A stretch of 64,000 bases of DNA, taken from positions 1-64,000 of the forward strand of contig JAGVAD010000001.1 of NCBI GenBank assembly GCA_020060465.1, given 5' to 3'. Below are positions 27,213-37,383 of the stretch, piece after piece. Source of the stretch: Anaerolineales bacterium. GTDB taxonomy: Bacteria > Chloroflexota > Anaerolineae > Anaerolineales > UBA4823. The notes below the pieces were generated by a model. The model was not told the origin of the DNA, searched no databases, and worked only from the letters and a program-made list of their open reading frames with translations. Made by a program: the position numbers and the translations under genes. Each line of letters opens with the position of its first letter. Within the stretch, counting starts at the first letter, position 1.

Positions 27213-28586
27213 CTAAAAGGCGAACAGGAAGGTCAAGTCGTTGACGTTTGTACGGGTGGGGCCGGTGCGGAGCAAGTCGTTAAGTTGTTGAAAGAAATGA
27301 TAGGAATCGTTCCGTTGCAGATAATCTGCGACGTTTAAACCAGCTTGAGAGGCCCGCGCCTGCGTTTCACCGGTGACGACGGCGCCCGCGGCGTCGGTGG
27401 GACCATCGCCGCCATCGGTGGCAAGAGTAATCAGAGCTATATCGGGCAGTCCGGCCAGGTCGGGGATAGCTGCCAGCGCCAGTTCCTGGTTGCGCCCACC
27501 GAGGCCATCGCCGGTGAGCGTCACAGTGGTCTCTCCGCCAGCGATGATGCAAGCCGGACGGCCAATTGGCTGGCCAGTCGTCGCTGCCTGGCGTAAAACC
27601 GCAGCCAGAAAACGTCCCGCCTGGCGCGCTTCTCCTTGCAAGAAAGTGGTCAGCAGCAAGATGTTGAACCCTTCCCGCTTCGCTTGTTGCATGGCGGCGA
27701 CTGCAGCTTGATAATTATTGCCAATGATGAGGTTCTGCACACGCTGGAAAACTGCGTCACCGGGTTTGGGTGTTTCCGCTTCCTGGCCGCGCAAGCCGCG
27801 CTCCAGATGCTCTCTCACCGAGGCAGGCACACGATCCGTCAAGTGATAGCGTTGCAAGACCGCCCAGGCATCCTGAAAGGTGGTTCGATCCGGCGCAGTC
27901 GGACCGGAGGCGATCATATCCAGGGGGTCGCCGATCACATCCGAAAGGATCAAGGTTGCTATTTGCGCTGGAAAGACGAAACGCGCCAGGCCGCCGCCCT
28001 TGAGCTGCTCCAGGTGCTTACGCAAGGTGTTGATTTCATTGATACTTGCGCCGCTGGCTAAAAGCATGGAGGTGAGAGCCTGCATATCCGCCAGGCTCAC
28101 TCCGCTCACCGGGGCGGTCAAGAGCGCCGAGCCTCCGCCGGAGATCAGGCAGATCACCAGATCATCCCCCGTGCAATCGGCTAACAGCGCCGCCATGCGC
28201 TGTGCCCCTTCCACGCCGCGTTCATCTGGCAACGGGTGACCGGCCTCGATCAGTTGCAGTCTATCCGAGATTGTTTGCGGCGGCGCGCCGTAGCCCTCTT
28301 TGACGATTACCAAACCGGCAGTCAAATCATCGCCTAAGATGACGGCGGTCTGCGCCGCCATGGGTGCGCCCGCTTTGCCGGCCCCCACCACCAGCAGGCG
28401 GCGAATACGATCCAGAGCGTAGGTTCTCCCGTTGATGGATAACCGGTGTCCGCGGCGTTGAAGATGCGCAGCGACCGCTTGCGCCGGATCCACTGCGATC
28501 AGCGCGGCGGATAGGATGTTCTTGACTGCCTGACCCCAGCGGGCGGCGTCCAGCGTTTTAGACGGGCTGAATACAGGCTGCTGCAT
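27213..28586 (-). CDS. Glycerate 2-kinase (MOFRL family)
   Basis: A 457-residue enzyme that phosphorylates D-glycerate to 2-phosphoglycerate, feeding lower glycolysis. Members are often mislabelled hydroxypyruvate reductase. Features are VVGAGKAGAPMA (about 68-79), the nucleotide-binding LISGGGSALLTAP, ILSDVIGDPLDMIASGPT, and the C-terminal MOFRL domain with GGRNQELALAA and ATDGGDGPTDAAGAVV. Length is normal. The start ATG 28586 lies inside the end of the upstream SRAP gene (29-bp overlap), implying translational coupling. Confidence 0.92.
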   Translation of the reverse strand: MQQPVFSPSKTLDAARWGQAVKNILSAALIAVDPAQAVAAHLQRRGHRLSINGRTYALDRIRRLLVVGAGKAGAPMAAQTAVILGDDLTAGLVIVKEGYGAPPQTISDRLQLIEAGHPLPDERGVEGAQRMAALLADCTGDDLVICLISGGGSALLTAPVSGVSLADMQALTSMLLASGASINEINTLRKHLEQLKGGGLARFVFPAQIATLILSDVIGDPLDMIASGPTAPDRTTFQDAWAVLQRYHLTDRVPASVREHLERGLRGQEAETPKPGDAVFQRVQNLIIGNNYQAAVAAMQQAKREGFNILLLTTFLQGEARQAGRFLAAVLRQAATTGQPIGRPACIIAGGETTVTLTGDGLGGRNQELALAAIPDLAGLPDIALITLATDGGDGPTDAAGAVVTGETQARASQAGLNVADYLQRNDSYHFFQQLNDLLRTGPTRTNVNDLTFLFAF

Positions 28587-29226
28587 CGTTCGCCGGGCTG
28601 TTGATCAGCGTGGAAACCGGATAAGCCGTCATTTCATCCGCCGGATAGGGTTGAAGCAGCGCCTGTAAGCGTTCAATCGGCTGCTCGCCGGGCGTCAGCC
28701 AGAAATCATAGGCGGCTTCGGGCAAAATGACCGGCATACGGTTGTGGATGGTTTGCATCAAATCGTTGGGGGCGGTGGTGATGATGGCGCAAGAAAGGAT
28801 GTTCGAACCATCCGGCGCGTTCCAACTTTCCCACAAACCGGCAAAGGCAAAAGGCTTGCCAGATTTCAAATGAATGTACATCGGGGTTTTGACTTTACGC
28901 CCGGCTTCTTGTCTCCATTCAAAAAAACCGCTGGCGGGTATCAGGCAGCGCCGCCGACGAAAAGCCGTGCGAAAAGAGGGCTTTTCTGTTAGCGTTTCTG
29001 CACGGGCGTTGATCATACGGTTGCCAATGGATGGGTCCTTAGCCCAGCTCGGGATCAATCCCCAGGAGAAGAAATCCAGTACATTTCTGCCATCATTGGG
29101 GATGACAGCTACCGGCTGGGATGGGGCAATGTTGTAGCGGGGAGCGACTGCATCGGGAATTTGCACGCCGTTAAAAACCTGGCGTAGTTGTTCGGGGCTG
29201 GCGATCAAGGTAAATCTTCCGCACAT
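28558..29226 (-). CDS. SRAP-domain protein (HMCES/YedK family)
   Basis: A 222-residue protein that in this family crosslinks covalently to abasic sites in single-stranded DNA and so shields them. The second residue, Cys2 of MCGRF, becomes the N-terminus and forms the thiazolidine link. The other family signatures are present: YNIAPSQPVAVI, WGLIPSWAKD, NARAETL, CLIPASGFFEW and the catalytic His in IHNRMPVIL. Length matches E. coli YedK. ATG 29226 follows AGGTGAG. It overlaps the glycerate kinase gene by 29 bp in a different frame; no functional link is known. Confidence 0.93.
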   Translation of the reverse strand: MCGRFTLIASPEQLRQVFNGVQIPDAVAPRYNIAPSQPVAVIPNDGRNVLDFFSWGLIPSWAKDPSIGNRMINARAETLTEKPSFRTAFRRRRCLIPASGFFEWRQEAGRKVKTPMYIHLKSGKPFAFAGLWESWNAPDGSNILSCAIITTAPNDLMQTIHNRMPVILPEAAYDFWLTPGEQPIERLQALLQPYPADEMTAYPVSTLINSPANDAAACIQPV

Positions 29227-29320
29227 AACTCACCTGCTTCGATTTGCTGAATTTAACGCTTCAAACTGCCATTGCCAGCCGCAAACGCGTCTGGTATCTT
29301 TATCATAACACAAGACAGAG

Positions 29321-30769
29321 TCAGGGGATGACGTTCAGGCGCGCCAGGTCGGCTCCGAGATATAGTTCAACATCCACGCTGGCGTTCGGCTGAAACTCGA
29401 TATAGATTTTCCCGGCCGCGATGCGCAGGAGTTCGACCAAATATTTCATCGCGTATGGGCTGCCGGAATGGTCTATCACGGTTGTAGAGGGATAAGATTT
29501 ATCGGCCTCCGCCGTTTGAACCACGTTCACCCCCAACCCTTTGAGAAAAGCGGCGGCGCGCGCTCCCAGGTTGGGGTCGCCGCTCCCGTTATAAACCGCC
29601 ACACGGGCATTTTCCGCCTTCATTTGCGCCTGGGCGTCGCCGGGCGTGTGCGGTTGGATGGCGCCTGAGGAAGCGAAGACCTGATCGCGCACATTATGAA
29701 TATCATCCGGTATAGGTACCAGAATGCTCAAACCGTCTGGCGATTGGCCGAAGATGACGTTATCTTTGTTGATGATAGCGCGGTGGATATTTTGTTCGGG
29801 GATCGTTTCAGCCAGCAACGCCAGGCGGATCACGTCATCCAGACTCAGGTTGGTGCGAATGCCGCTGGATAGTTTGTTGTACAGTTGCGGCGCTTTGGTG
29901 ATCAGGGTGGGCAGCATCTTAAAACTCAAGATCTGCTTACGGATCGCCATGATCACCTGCTGCTGGCGGGCGGCGCGATCGAAGTCCCCATTTTCGGTGT
30001 GACGGTTGCGGGCATAAGCCAGCGCCCATTCGCCTGGCAGCACCTGTACGCCGGGCTGGAGCCTCTTCTTGGTGCTGGGGCCTTTGCCGAGCAGGTCAAT
30101 GGTGATCGGCGCAGGCACGTCAATTTTGACACCGCCGATCTCATCAATGAAGCGCACAAAAGCGCCAAAGTCAATCTGGGCGTAATAATTGATCGGCACG
30201 CCCAGGAATTGCTCTACCGTTTTAACAGCCAGCGCCGGGCCGCCGCCGGGCAGTTTGTAAGCGTCGCCCAGGTAGTAAGCGGTGTTGATTTTGCCATGTT
30301 TAAAGCCGGGTATGGCTACCCACAGGTCGCGTGGAATGGACAGAATGCCAGCAGTTTTGGTTTGTGGATCCAGCGTGAGGAGAATCATGGTATCGCTGCG
30401 CGCCGCCTCGCTCTGCGATTCCCAATCACGATAGTCCAGGCCAAGCAACAGTACGGTTACCCGTCCGGCGCCATCCCAAGGGGCGAGCATAACAGCGGGC
30501 ATCACGGGGGTGTTGCTCTCCGAGCCAGGCGGAGAGGGCAAAGGCGTGCCCTGCGCGTTTTGCAGCGCGGTTGGATTGCCTTTCTGGATCACAGGGCCGA
30601 GCAAACCGCCTGTCCCTGACCAATCCAAAGCGACCTGCCGCATGAGGTAAAACCCCGAGGCAGCCGCTAGGCAAGAGGCGCCGATGGTTAAGCTCAAGAA
30701 CAGCAAGCGTAAAATCAGCCGCTTCGAACCGGTTTTCTTGTTGCTTGTCTTGATCACCATCCGTTCCAT
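29321..30769 (-). CDS. LytR-CpsA-Psr (LCP) family cell-wall polymer transferase
   Basis: A 482-residue membrane protein. A short cytoplasmic start, one span (about 19-44), and a Pro/Ser linker lead to the LCP domain (about 115-275) with RSDTMILLTLDP, GILSIPRDLWVAIPG and the Arg-rich ALAYARNRHTENGDFDRAARQQQ. LCP enzymes attach wall polymers to peptidoglycan from lipid carriers. A C-terminal LytR_C domain follows (about 390-470, VAVYNGSGDPNLGARAAAFL). It lies 41 bp downstream of the TPR-like membrane protein gene and is probably co-transcribed, pointing to a joint envelope role. Confidence 0.92.
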   Translation of the reverse strand: MERMVIKTSNKKTGSKRLILRLLFLSLTIGASCLAAASGFYLMRQVALDWSGTGGLLGPVIQKGNPTALQNAQGTPLPSPPGSESNTPVMPAVMLAPWDGAGRVTVLLLGLDYRDWESQSEAARSDTMILLTLDPQTKTAGILSIPRDLWVAIPGFKHGKINTAYYLGDAYKLPGGGPALAVKTVEQFLGVPINYYAQIDFGAFVRFIDEIGGVKIDVPAPITIDLLGKGPSTKKRLQPGVQVLPGEWALAYARNRHTENGDFDRAARQQQVIMAIRKQILSFKMLPTLITKAPQLYNKLSSGIRTNLSLDDVIRLALLAETIPEQNIHRAIINKDNVIFGQSPDGLSILVPIPDDIHNVRDQVFASSGAIQPHTPGDAQAQMKAENARVAVYNGSGDPNLGARAAAFLKGLGVNVVQTAEADKSYPSTTVIDHSGSPYAMKYLVELLRIAAGKIYIEFQPNASVDVELYLGADLARLNVIP

Positions 30770-30810
30770 CGAGGCAACCTTTTATAAGCCTGGCGTTTCT
30801 GATAGAAGCA

Positions 30811-32046
30811 TTAACCTGGCGCGGGAGGTGGATATACAGGCGGTGTATCGGTAGGCGGCGGAGGCGGGAGAGTGTTCGTCGGGGGCAGCGGTGTGGCGGT
30901 CGGTGGAGGCGGCGTATCCGTGGGCGGGGGAGGGGGCAACGTATTGGTCGCCGTGGGCGGCAAGGGGTTGGTAGCAGTTGGGGGAATAGGCGTAGCTCCC
31001 GGCTCTGTGCTGGTGGGGGTCAATGGTTCGGTGGGCTTAGGCGTTTTCGTCGGCGGAGAGCATAGCAGGGCAGCCTGATCCCGCTTTTGCTGCACCGTCG
31101 CGTCCGCGCCCATGGAAAGCGCCAGCTCATATTGCACCTGCGCCTTGCACCAGTCCTTCAAGCCCATCATATAATCGCCGTATTGCACCAAAGCGGCGCG
31201 GTAGCGCGCCGCGGCGGTCCAACCCGAAGCATCGCGCAAACCAGGCGCGGCGGCAGCCACCTGGCTGAAATAGTACACCGCCTGTTCGGGATAGATTTCC
31301 CAAAAGCTGGAGCCGAACAAATACAAACGCGCCAGCTCGCGCGCTGAATTGGCCTGCACATCCAACGGCCCGAAACGCGCCGCCAACGTCAGATCGTAAA
31401 TGCCGCCTTCCAGGTTGCCTTGCCGCCAGATCTTATCCACGCCGCGTTGACGCAAAGAAAGATACAACATGCCATCCACACGGGCGGTCTCGTAATTGGC
31501 ATCCGCCTGTCGCAATGATAAGAGAGTGTCAATTGCTTCACTCCACTTTTGGTCAGATAGCAGGGTTTTCGCCTGAGCAAATAGCTCCTGCACGGGGCGT
31601 AAGTCGCGAGTGGGAGTGGGGGTGGTAGTAGGCGCAGGCTGGGTAGGAGTGGCAGTGGCGTAAAGGACAGCCATAGCCTGCGCCAGACGATCGGCCACGT
31701 CAGGGTAATCCGGGTCAATCGTCAGGATATATTCCAATCGCTGGCGCGCCATCTCGAATCGTCCACTTTCCATGTCTTCAACCGCCAGATCATATTGCTC
31801 TTTGAGCGATAGCGAGGCTAATTCGGTGGCAATTGCCTGGCGAGTTTGCGCGCCCGAGCGGTATCCAGCTAACGCGCCGGCTGCGGTCGCAATGAGCAGC
31901 AATAAGGCAATGAGCAAGATCAGCGCGGCGGATTTCCACCAGCGGCGTCGAGATCGTTTATTCGCTTTTCCCCCGCGCCTTTCAGCAGGTTTTTGATCAA
32001 CGCCTGGTCCTTTCATTGGTTCAGGCGTCTGGTCAGAACGCTCCAT
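30811..32046 (-). CDS. Single-span protein with TPR-like repeats and Pro/Thr-rich tail
   Basis: A 411-residue protein. A basic cytoplasmic start (AERRGGKANKRSRRRWWK) precedes one span (about 39-62, LILLIALLLLIATAAGALAG). Outside, two helical regions separated by a Thr/Pro linker read like tetratricopeptide-type repeats (YDLAVEDMESGRFEMARQRL; FAQAKTLLSDQKWSEAIDTL; YYFSQVAAAAPG). The last 80 residues are almost pure Pro/Thr/Glu and probably extended or glycosylated. No catalytic motif is seen. It precedes the LCP gene in one operon, so it may organise wall polymer transfer. Confidence 0.75.
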   Translation of the reverse strand: MERSDQTPEPMKGPGVDQKPAERRGGKANKRSRRRWWKSAALILLIALLLLIATAAGALAGYRSGAQTRQAIATELASLSLKEQYDLAVEDMESGRFEMARQRLEYILTIDPDYPDVADRLAQAMAVLYATATPTQPAPTTTPTPTRDLRPVQELFAQAKTLLSDQKWSEAIDTLLSLRQADANYETARVDGMLYLSLRQRGVDKIWRQGNLEGGIYDLTLAARFGPLDVQANSARELARLYLFGSSFWEIYPEQAVYYFSQVAAAAPGLRDASGWTAAARYRAALVQYGDYMMGLKDWCKAQVQYELALSMGADATVQQKRDQAALLCSPPTKTPKPTEPLTPTSTEPGATPIPPTATNPLPPTATNTLPPPPPTDTPPPPTATPLPPTNTLPPPPPTDTPPVYPPPAPG

Positions 32047-32127
32047 ATCTCTTTCGACGACTTGTCCGTCGGTTTGGTTCCTCTCTCACCTTACATTGGT
32101 GGAGGCGCGTACTTGCCAATAAACGCT

Positions 32128-32172
32128 TCAGGGTTTTGAGGGGGAGCTTACCGCGCCTCAAAACCCTGTTTA
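32128..32172. terminator. Hairpin between osmC-like and TPR-like genes
   Basis: CAGGGTTTTGAGG (32128-32140) is the exact complement of 32155-32167, loop 14 nt. TTTATT follows on the plus side; on the minus side GTTTATT follows after four bases. It most likely ends the osmC-like transcript. Confidence 0.6.
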
Positions 32173-32230
32173 TTATAAACCGATTTGCGCTGATCGTTGG
32201 CTGCGCCGGCTGGTTACCGGCTTTATCGGA

Positions 32231-32263
32231 CGTTCATCACCCAATTATCTGAAGGTCAATAAA
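32231..32263. repeat. 33-bp dispersed exact repeat, copy 2
   Basis: Identical to 1221-1253. This copy covers the stop codon and the last five codons (LLTFR) of the osmC-like gene and runs 14 bp beyond, so the end of that protein is encoded by repeat sequence. Confidence 0.85.
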
Positions 32264-32673
32264 CGGGCAGTCAGGGTAATCTCCACCGCCGAGAGCGCCG
32301 CCGAGACCGGACAGCCGCTTTTGGCTGCTTCAGCGATGGATTGGAAGGCTTCGTTATCAATGCCGGGCACCTGCGCTTCGCAGTCCAGATGAATGCGGGT
32401 GATGCGACTTTTGCCCTCCACCCGCTCCAGGTAAACGGTTGCCTGGGTCTGGATGCGCTGCGGGGTGAAGCCCGCCTTGCCCAGGTTGGAGCTAAGGGAC
32501 ATTGAAAAGCAACCAGCGTGCGCCGCGCCGATCAGTTCTTCCGGGTTTGTGCCTGTCCCTTCTTCGAATCGAGAGGCATACGTGAATGCGCCCTCGAAGG
32601 TGCCGAACTTCATCGTTCCTTGACCATCCTTCAAACTGCCTTGCCACACTGCTTGAGCCTTACGAGTTGCCAT
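32245..32673 (-). CDS. OsmC family peroxiredoxin
   Basis: A 142-residue thiol peroxidase of the OsmC/Ohr group that reduces organic or inorganic hydroperoxides. ATG 32673 follows GGAGGAAA; the 11 upstream codons are dropped. Both redox cysteines are present, Cys55 in HAGCFSM and Cys121 in SGCPVS, and the early Gly/Arg region GAFTYASRFEEGTGTNPEEL fits OsmC rather than Ohr. It lies downstream of rpoC-oriented sequence but upstream in transcription of the TPR-like gene, separated by a hairpin. The last five codons lie in a dispersed repeat. Confidence 0.92.
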   Translation of the reverse strand: MATRKAQAVWQGSLKDGQGTMKFGTFEGAFTYASRFEEGTGTNPEELIGAAHAGCFSMSLSSNLGKAGFTPQRIQTQATVYLERVEGKSRITRIHLDCEAQVPGIDNEAFQSIAEAAKSGCPVSAALSAVEITLTARLLTFR

Positions 32674-32778
32674 GCGCTTTTTCCTCCATAACCAGACCAG
32701 AATCAACCAGTATTTGGGAAGCAGGCCGGGTATTCCGGCCTGCCTCTTCTCAAAACTTTTCGGACTGAACCGCCCTGC

Positions 32779-35700
32779 TTAATCCGTCAGGCCGTAATCG
32801 AAATCCCCTATGTTGTCGCCTTCATAATAGGAGTCAGAATACATGCTGGATTCGGGCCGCTCAATGGGCTTTTCTTCAGCAAAACGTCCGCGCACAAAAC
32901 CTGTGCCTGCCGGGATCAACTTTCCGATGATCACGTTTTCCTTCAAACCGAAGAGTGGATCTTCTGCGGCAGCGATCGCCGCGCCCGCCAGCACCTTGAT
33001 CGTGTGCTGGAAGGATGAGGCAGACAGGAACGAATCGGTGCTTAGCGAGGCCTTGGTGATGCCCAACAGCACCTCGATGAACTTTGCCGGGCGTTTCCCC
33101 TCAGAAAGCAATTGCTCGTTGACGCGTTTCAGCTCCAGGAAGTCAACCAGGTCGCCGGGCAGATAGTTGGTATCGCCTGGGCGAGTTACCTGCACTTTGG
33201 AGATCATCTTACGGATGACTACCTCAAAGTGTTTGTCGTGGATGTTCTGGCCTTGCGAGCGGTACACCTTTTGTACTTCGCTCAGCAGATACATTTGACA
33301 GGCATTGCGCCCCTGAATGCGCAAGATGCGATGCGGATTGAGCGAACCTTCAGTAAGTGGCTGTCCGGCTTCTACGTGATCGCCATCCTTGACCACCATG
33401 CGGGCGGTGCTGGGGATGTCGTAAGAGGCCTCCTGGCGGCTCTCATAGGATACGAATACTTTCGCTCCACTGGACGCGCCGTTGCTACTTTCGCCTTCTT
33501 CAACACGCACACGGCCGGCGTTCGATGCGGTGATTACGGCATCTTCGCTCATGTAGGCCAATATGTCGCCCTGGCTGACCTGATCGCCGTCCAATACGGC
33601 GATCTTCCAGCCGCCGGGGATATTGTATTCGTCGTGGATCATCTCGCTATGCTCAACACGAGCGATGCGCAGGTCGCTGTAGCGGTCGGATTGGGTGACA
33701 TGCACCACACCGCTAATTTCGGAGACCACCGCTTCACCTTTAGGAGTCTTGCGCGCTTCAAATAGTTCTTCCACGCGCGGCAGACCGGTGGTAATATCGC
33801 CGCCGGCAGCGACGCCGCCGGTATGGAAGGTGCGCAGGGTGAGCTGCGTGCCTGGCTCGCCAATGGACTGCGCGGCGACAATACCCACCGCAGCCCCAAC
33901 TTCGACCATTTTGCCGCGCCCCAGATCCATACCATAACAGCGGGCGCAGATGCCGTGAGTCAACTCGCAGGTGAGCGGCGAGCGAACTTTCACTTGTTCG
34001 ATGCCGGCAGAAACGATTTTGCGCACCTCTTCATGGTCCAGCATGTCATTGCGCTCGACGAGGATTTCGCCTGTGCGAGGGTCAACGACATTTTCCGCCG
34101 CCAGACGGCCAAACAGGCGTACGCCCATGGACTGTCCGGCTACATCGTCTGTTTTACGGATCCAAACGCCATCCAGGGTGCCGCAATCATCGTCGTTGAT
34201 GATCACATCCTGAGCCACATCTACCAGGCGGCGGGTCAGGTATCCTGCGTCAGCGGTGCGCAGAGCGGTGTCGGCCAGTCCTTTGCGTGCGCCGTGGGTG
34301 GAGATGAAGTATTCCAGGGCGGTCAACCCTTCGCGGAAGTTCGAGCGGATGGGCAGCGGGATGATGCGCCCGGAGGGGTCAGCCATCAAGCCGCGCATGC
34401 CTGCAAGCTGCGAGATAGGGCCGAAACCGCCTTTAGTAGCACCAGAAATGGCTTGCGCTGCCAGGTTGCCATCGGGATCCATGGCGCTTTTCACCGCATC
34501 CGCAACTTGCGTGGTGGTGCGCTGCCAGATTTCAATCACGCGCTCGTTCTTTTCTTGTTCGGTCAGGAGACCGCGGCGGAAATCGCGCTCGATCGTCTCT
34601 GCTTCAGCCAGGGATTTCTCAATGATCTCTTTCTTTATCTCCGGCACGGTGATGTCTGAGACTGCCAGGGAATAGCCGGAGCGGGTAGCGTAGGTGAAAC
34701 CAATGTCCTTGATCGCGTCAGCGACTTCGGGCGTCCGCTCGTCGCCGCAGATTTCGTACAGGCTGGCCATCAGATCCTTTAACCCGCCTTTATCCAGTTC
34801 CCAATTGACGAAGCGTATATCTTCAGGCAAAACGCGGTTGAACAGTACGCGGCCAGGAGTCGTTTCGATGATGCGCTCTTCTGGGTTGCTGAGGCGATTA
34901 TGGTGATCGTCGTACCAGGTCTTGACCCGCAAGCGGATGTTCGCGTGGATGTCCACCTGTTTCAGATCATAAGCCAGCTCGACTTCGTCCATGTCGCTAA
35001 AGATGCGACCATCGCCTTTGTGCGCGCGTTTGGCAGGCAGCTTGGTGAGATAGTAAACGCCCAAGACCATGTCTTTAGAGGGGCTGATGATGGGTTCGCC
35101 GTCGGCGGGCTTGAGCAGGTTCTTGGCGGAAAGCATGAGCTGACGCGCTTCCATCACCGCTTTTTGCGAAAGCGGTACATGAACTGCCATTTGATCGCCG
35201 TCGAAGTCAGCGTTGAAGGCGGTGGTTACCAGGGGGTGAAGTTGAATGGCGCTGCCTTCGATCAACACCGGCTCGAAGGCCTGGATGCCCAGGCGGTGCA
35301 AGGTAGGGGCGCGGTTGAGCAGCACCGGTCGTTCTTTGATCACCTCTTCAAGCACTTCCCATACTTCGGGGCGGCCGCGTTCAATAAAGCGCTTGGCGCC
35401 TTTCACATTCGCGGCGTAGTTGTGTTGCACCAGTCGGGAAATGACAAACGGGCGATACAACTCCAGAGCCATGGTTTTGGGCAAGCCGCACTGATAGAGC
35501 TTGAGTTTTGGACCCACAACGATTACCGAACGGCCGGAATAATCCACGCGCTTGCCCAACAGGTTGCGGCGGAAACGGCCTTTCTTGCCTTTGAGCATGT
35601 CGCTCAACGACTTGAGTTCGCGGCGGCCGCGGCGCGAAAGCGCCTTGCCGCGCTGGGAGTTGTCAATCAGCGAGTCGACCGCTTCTTGCAACATGCGCTT

Positions 35701-37086
35701 TTCGTTGCGCACAATGACGTCTGGCGCGCCCAGTTCCAACAGGCGCTTCAGGCGGTTGTTGCGGTTGATCACCCGGCGGTAGAGGTCGTTCAAGTCCGAG
35801 GTGGCAAAGCGCCCACCGTCGAGTTGCACCATCGGGCGCAAATCCGGTGGGATAACCGGCAGAACAGTCAGGATCATCCATTCGGGGCGGTTGCCCGAAC
35901 GGCGGAAGGCTTCCACTACTTTCAGGCGTTTGGTGGCTTTCTTGCGCTTCTGCTTGCTGCGTGAAGTGCGCACTTCGTGCCATAGCTCTTCAGCCAGCTT
36001 GTCCAGATCGAGGCGGCGCAGGATGTCGTAAAACGCCTCTGCGCCCATATCGGCGCGAAATACCTGACCCCAGCGAGATTTGAGTTCGCGATAGCGCGTC
36101 TCGCCCATGAAAGTGAGTGGGCGCAGTTCTAACAACTCATCGCGCAGGCGCGAATTCTCGTCGCGCACCGCCACAGATTGGTCGTCGAGCTGGCCGCGCA
36201 ATTCCTCCATGCTAAGATCGGCCTCGGCGCGGATCCTGTCTTTCTCTTGCTGCAATTGTTCGTATTCGCGCTGCTTTTGTCCCTTTAGATCTGCCTCGAT
36301 TTCATCCAGGCGGTTTTTGACTACTTTCTGAACGCTGGTCAGGTGCTGGGTGGTAATTACTTCGCCGGCTTCTACAATGACGATATCCGTATCCGGGAAA
36401 TGGATTGCCGTGCGCGGGGCTTCGCCCATATTCTCGCGCAGGGTATTCTCCAAACGCTTACCGGCTTCGATCACGGGTTCAAGCTGTTCGGAGATGCGGT
36501 CAATATAAAGCTGCTCAATAGCGGCTTGCTTTTGGCTTAGCTCATTAAGGTTGCGGTCGCGCGCGGCTTTGATCTCGGCGATACGGGCGTTGATCTTGGC
36601 GGCCTGTTCGCGCTCGGTGACGGTGATTTTGTCTTCCAGACGCTGCAAGGCTTTTTTACGCGCATCCTCATCCACAAACGTGACCACATATTGAGCGAAA
36701 TATAGCACACGGTCCAGGTTGCGGCGGGAAATATCCAACAGCAGGCCCAGATAAGAGGGGATGCGCCGTGTGTACCAGACGTGCGCCACCGGCGCGGATA
36801 ATTCGATATGCCCCATGCGTTCGCGGCGAACCGATGAGCGCGTCACTTCTACGCCGCATTTGTCGCATACAATGCCTTTATAGCGAATGTTTTTGTACTT
36901 ACCGCAGTAACATTGCCAATCGCGCGTCGGACCAAAAATCGCCTCGCAAAACAGTCCATCTTTTTCCGGGCGCAAGCGCCGATAGTTAATCGTCTCTGGT
37001 TTCAATACTTCTCCATACGACCAACTACGAATAGTTTCGGGAGAAGCCAGGCTGATCCGAAGTGAGGTTAATCCCTTAGTTTCCAC
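32779..37086 (-). CDS. rpoC: DNA-directed RNA polymerase subunit beta prime
   Basis: A 1435-residue catalytic subunit of RNA polymerase. GTG 37086 follows GGAGG by ten bases. The N-terminal zinc site uses Cys59, Cys61, Cys74 and Cys77. The catalytic loop [12 protein letters not shown], which binds Mg with three Asp, lies near residue 625, and the second zinc cluster is in [14 protein letters not shown] long coiled-coil segment (about 165-305) is inserted between the zinc domain and the core, as in other non-proteobacterial beta prime chains. It normally follows rpoB, but no rpoB is present: the next gene upstream is an unrelated molybdopterin protein, and rpoC has its own promoter and leader. 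Confidence 0.98.
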   Translation of the reverse strand: METKGLTSLRISLASPETIRSWSYGEVLKPETINYRRLRPEKDGLFCEAIFGPTRDWQCYCGKYKNIRYKGIVCDKCGVEVTRSSVRRERMGHIELSAPVAHVWYTRRIPSYLGLLLDISRRNLDRVLYFAQYVVTFVDEDARKKALQRLEDKITVTEREQAAKINARIAEIKAARDRNLNELSQKQAAIEQLYIDRISEQLEPVIEAGKRLENTLRENMGEAPRTAIHFPDTDIVIVEAGEVITTQHLTSVQKVVKNRLDEIEADLKGQKQREYEQLQQEKDRIRAEADLSMEELRGQLDDQSVAVRDENSRLRDELLELRPLTFMGETRYRELKSRWGQVFRADMGAEAFYDILRRLDLDKLAEELWHEVRTSRSKQKRKKATKRLKVVEAFRRSGNRPEWMILTVLPVIPPDLRPMVQLDGGRFATSDLNDLYRRVINRNNRLKRLLELGAPDVIVRNEKRMLQEAVDSLIDNSQRGKALSRRGRRELKSLSDMLKGKKGRFRRNLLGKRVDYSGRSVIVVGPKLKLYQCGLPKTMALELYRPFVISRLVQHNYAANVKGAKRFIERGRPEVWEVLEEVIKERPVLLNRAPTLHRLGIQAFEPVLIEGSAIQLHPLVTTAFNADFDGDQMAVHVPLSQKAVMEARQLMLSAKNLLKPADGEPIISPSKDMVLGVYYLTKLPAKRAHKGDGRIFSDMDEVELAYDLKQVDIHANIRLRVKTWYDDHHNRLSNPEERIIETTPGRVLFNRVLPEDIRFVNWELDKGGLKDLMASLYEICGDERTPEVADAIKDIGFTYATRSGYSLAVSDITVPEIKKEIIEKSLAEAETIERDFRRGLLTEQEKNERVIEIWQRTTTQVADAVKSAMDPDGNLAAQAISGATKGGFGPISQLAGMRGLMADPSGRIIPLPIRSNFREGLTALEYFISTHGARKGLADTALRTADAGYLTRRLVDVAQDVIINDDDCGTLDGVWIRKTDDVAGQSMGVRLFGRLAAENVVDPRTGEILVERNDMLDHEEVRKIVSAGIEQVKVRSPLTCELTHGICARCYGMDLGRGKMVEVGAAVGIVAAQSIGEPGTQLTLRTFHTGGVAAGGDITTGLPRVEELFEARKTPKGEAVVSEISGVVHVTQSDRYSDLRIARVEHSEMIHDEYNIPGGWKIAVLDGDQVSQGDILAYMSEDAVITASNAGRVRVEEGESSNGASSGAKVFVSYESRQEASYDIPSTARMVVKDGDHVEAGQPLTEGSLNPHRILRIQGRNACQMYLLSEVQKVYRSQGQNIHDKHFEVVIRKMISKVQVTRPGDTNYLPGDLVDFLELKRVNEQLLSEGKRPAKFIEVLLGITKASLSTDSFLSASSFQHTIKVLAGAAIAAAEDPLFGLKENVIIGKLIPAGTGFVRGRFAEEKPIERPESSMYSDSYYEGDNIGDFDYGLTD

Positions 37087-37377
37087 TATTTAGTTGCCTC
37101 CTGTGCAAGAAAAGCGCGCGGTCGGCGCAGATGGGTGAAGTTTACGCAATAGAAAAAGTTCAATGGTTTCAATAAGTCAGAAAAGCCCGTTCGCCGGCCA
37201 GCGAACTGGCTGAAGGAAACGGACTGCAAGTTTTTACGCGAAGACCTGAGCATTACTTCGCTTAAGGCGCCCCGCGCCTCATCCTGTTAGCTGCGAGAAC
37301 CACGCAGCGAGTTTCTCGATCTATATGTAGCGTGATCTTCTTTCACCCGGCGCGCGGCAGAGCGCCTATTAGACAGA
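37087..37377 (-). promoter_or_regulatory. Structured 5' leader of rpoC
   Basis: The 396-bp gap 37087-37482 has no gene. The predicted 290-nt transcript leader folds into several hairpins on the minus strand: GCTGCG/CGCAGC with a 7-nt loop, GGCGC/GCGCC with a 3-nt loop, GCGAAG/CTTCGC, and a terminator-like hairpin at 37181-37211. This suggests attenuation or autoregulation of rpoC. No ribosomal-protein leader class is recognised. Confidence 0.5.
37181..37211 (-). terminator. Attenuator-like hairpin in the rpoC leader
   Basis: On the minus strand AGCCAGTTCGC pairs with GCGAACGGGCT (one mismatch, 6-nt loop), followed by TTTCTG. It lies about 95 nt before the rpoC start, so it could stop part of the transcripts or end a small RNA of about 200 nt. 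Confidence 0.55.
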
Positions 37378-37383
37378 CATTGC

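Noticed and set aside
30820..31030. Non-coding low-complexity GGCGGAGG repeats
   Set aside because: This is the Pro/Thr-rich coding tail of the minus-strand gene at 30811-32046; the same holds for 4266-4420, 305-400 and 44770-44960.
34900..35964. 354-codon open frame on the plus strand
   Set aside because: It is antisense to rpoC, has no ribosome site, and its composition is that of a shadow frame of a GC-rich gene.
37181..37377. 6S RNA or tmRNA gene upstream of rpoC
   Set aside because: The promoter and terminator would fit a 200-nt RNA, but the ends are not complementary as in 6S RNA and no tRNA-like part is present; kept only as a leader.
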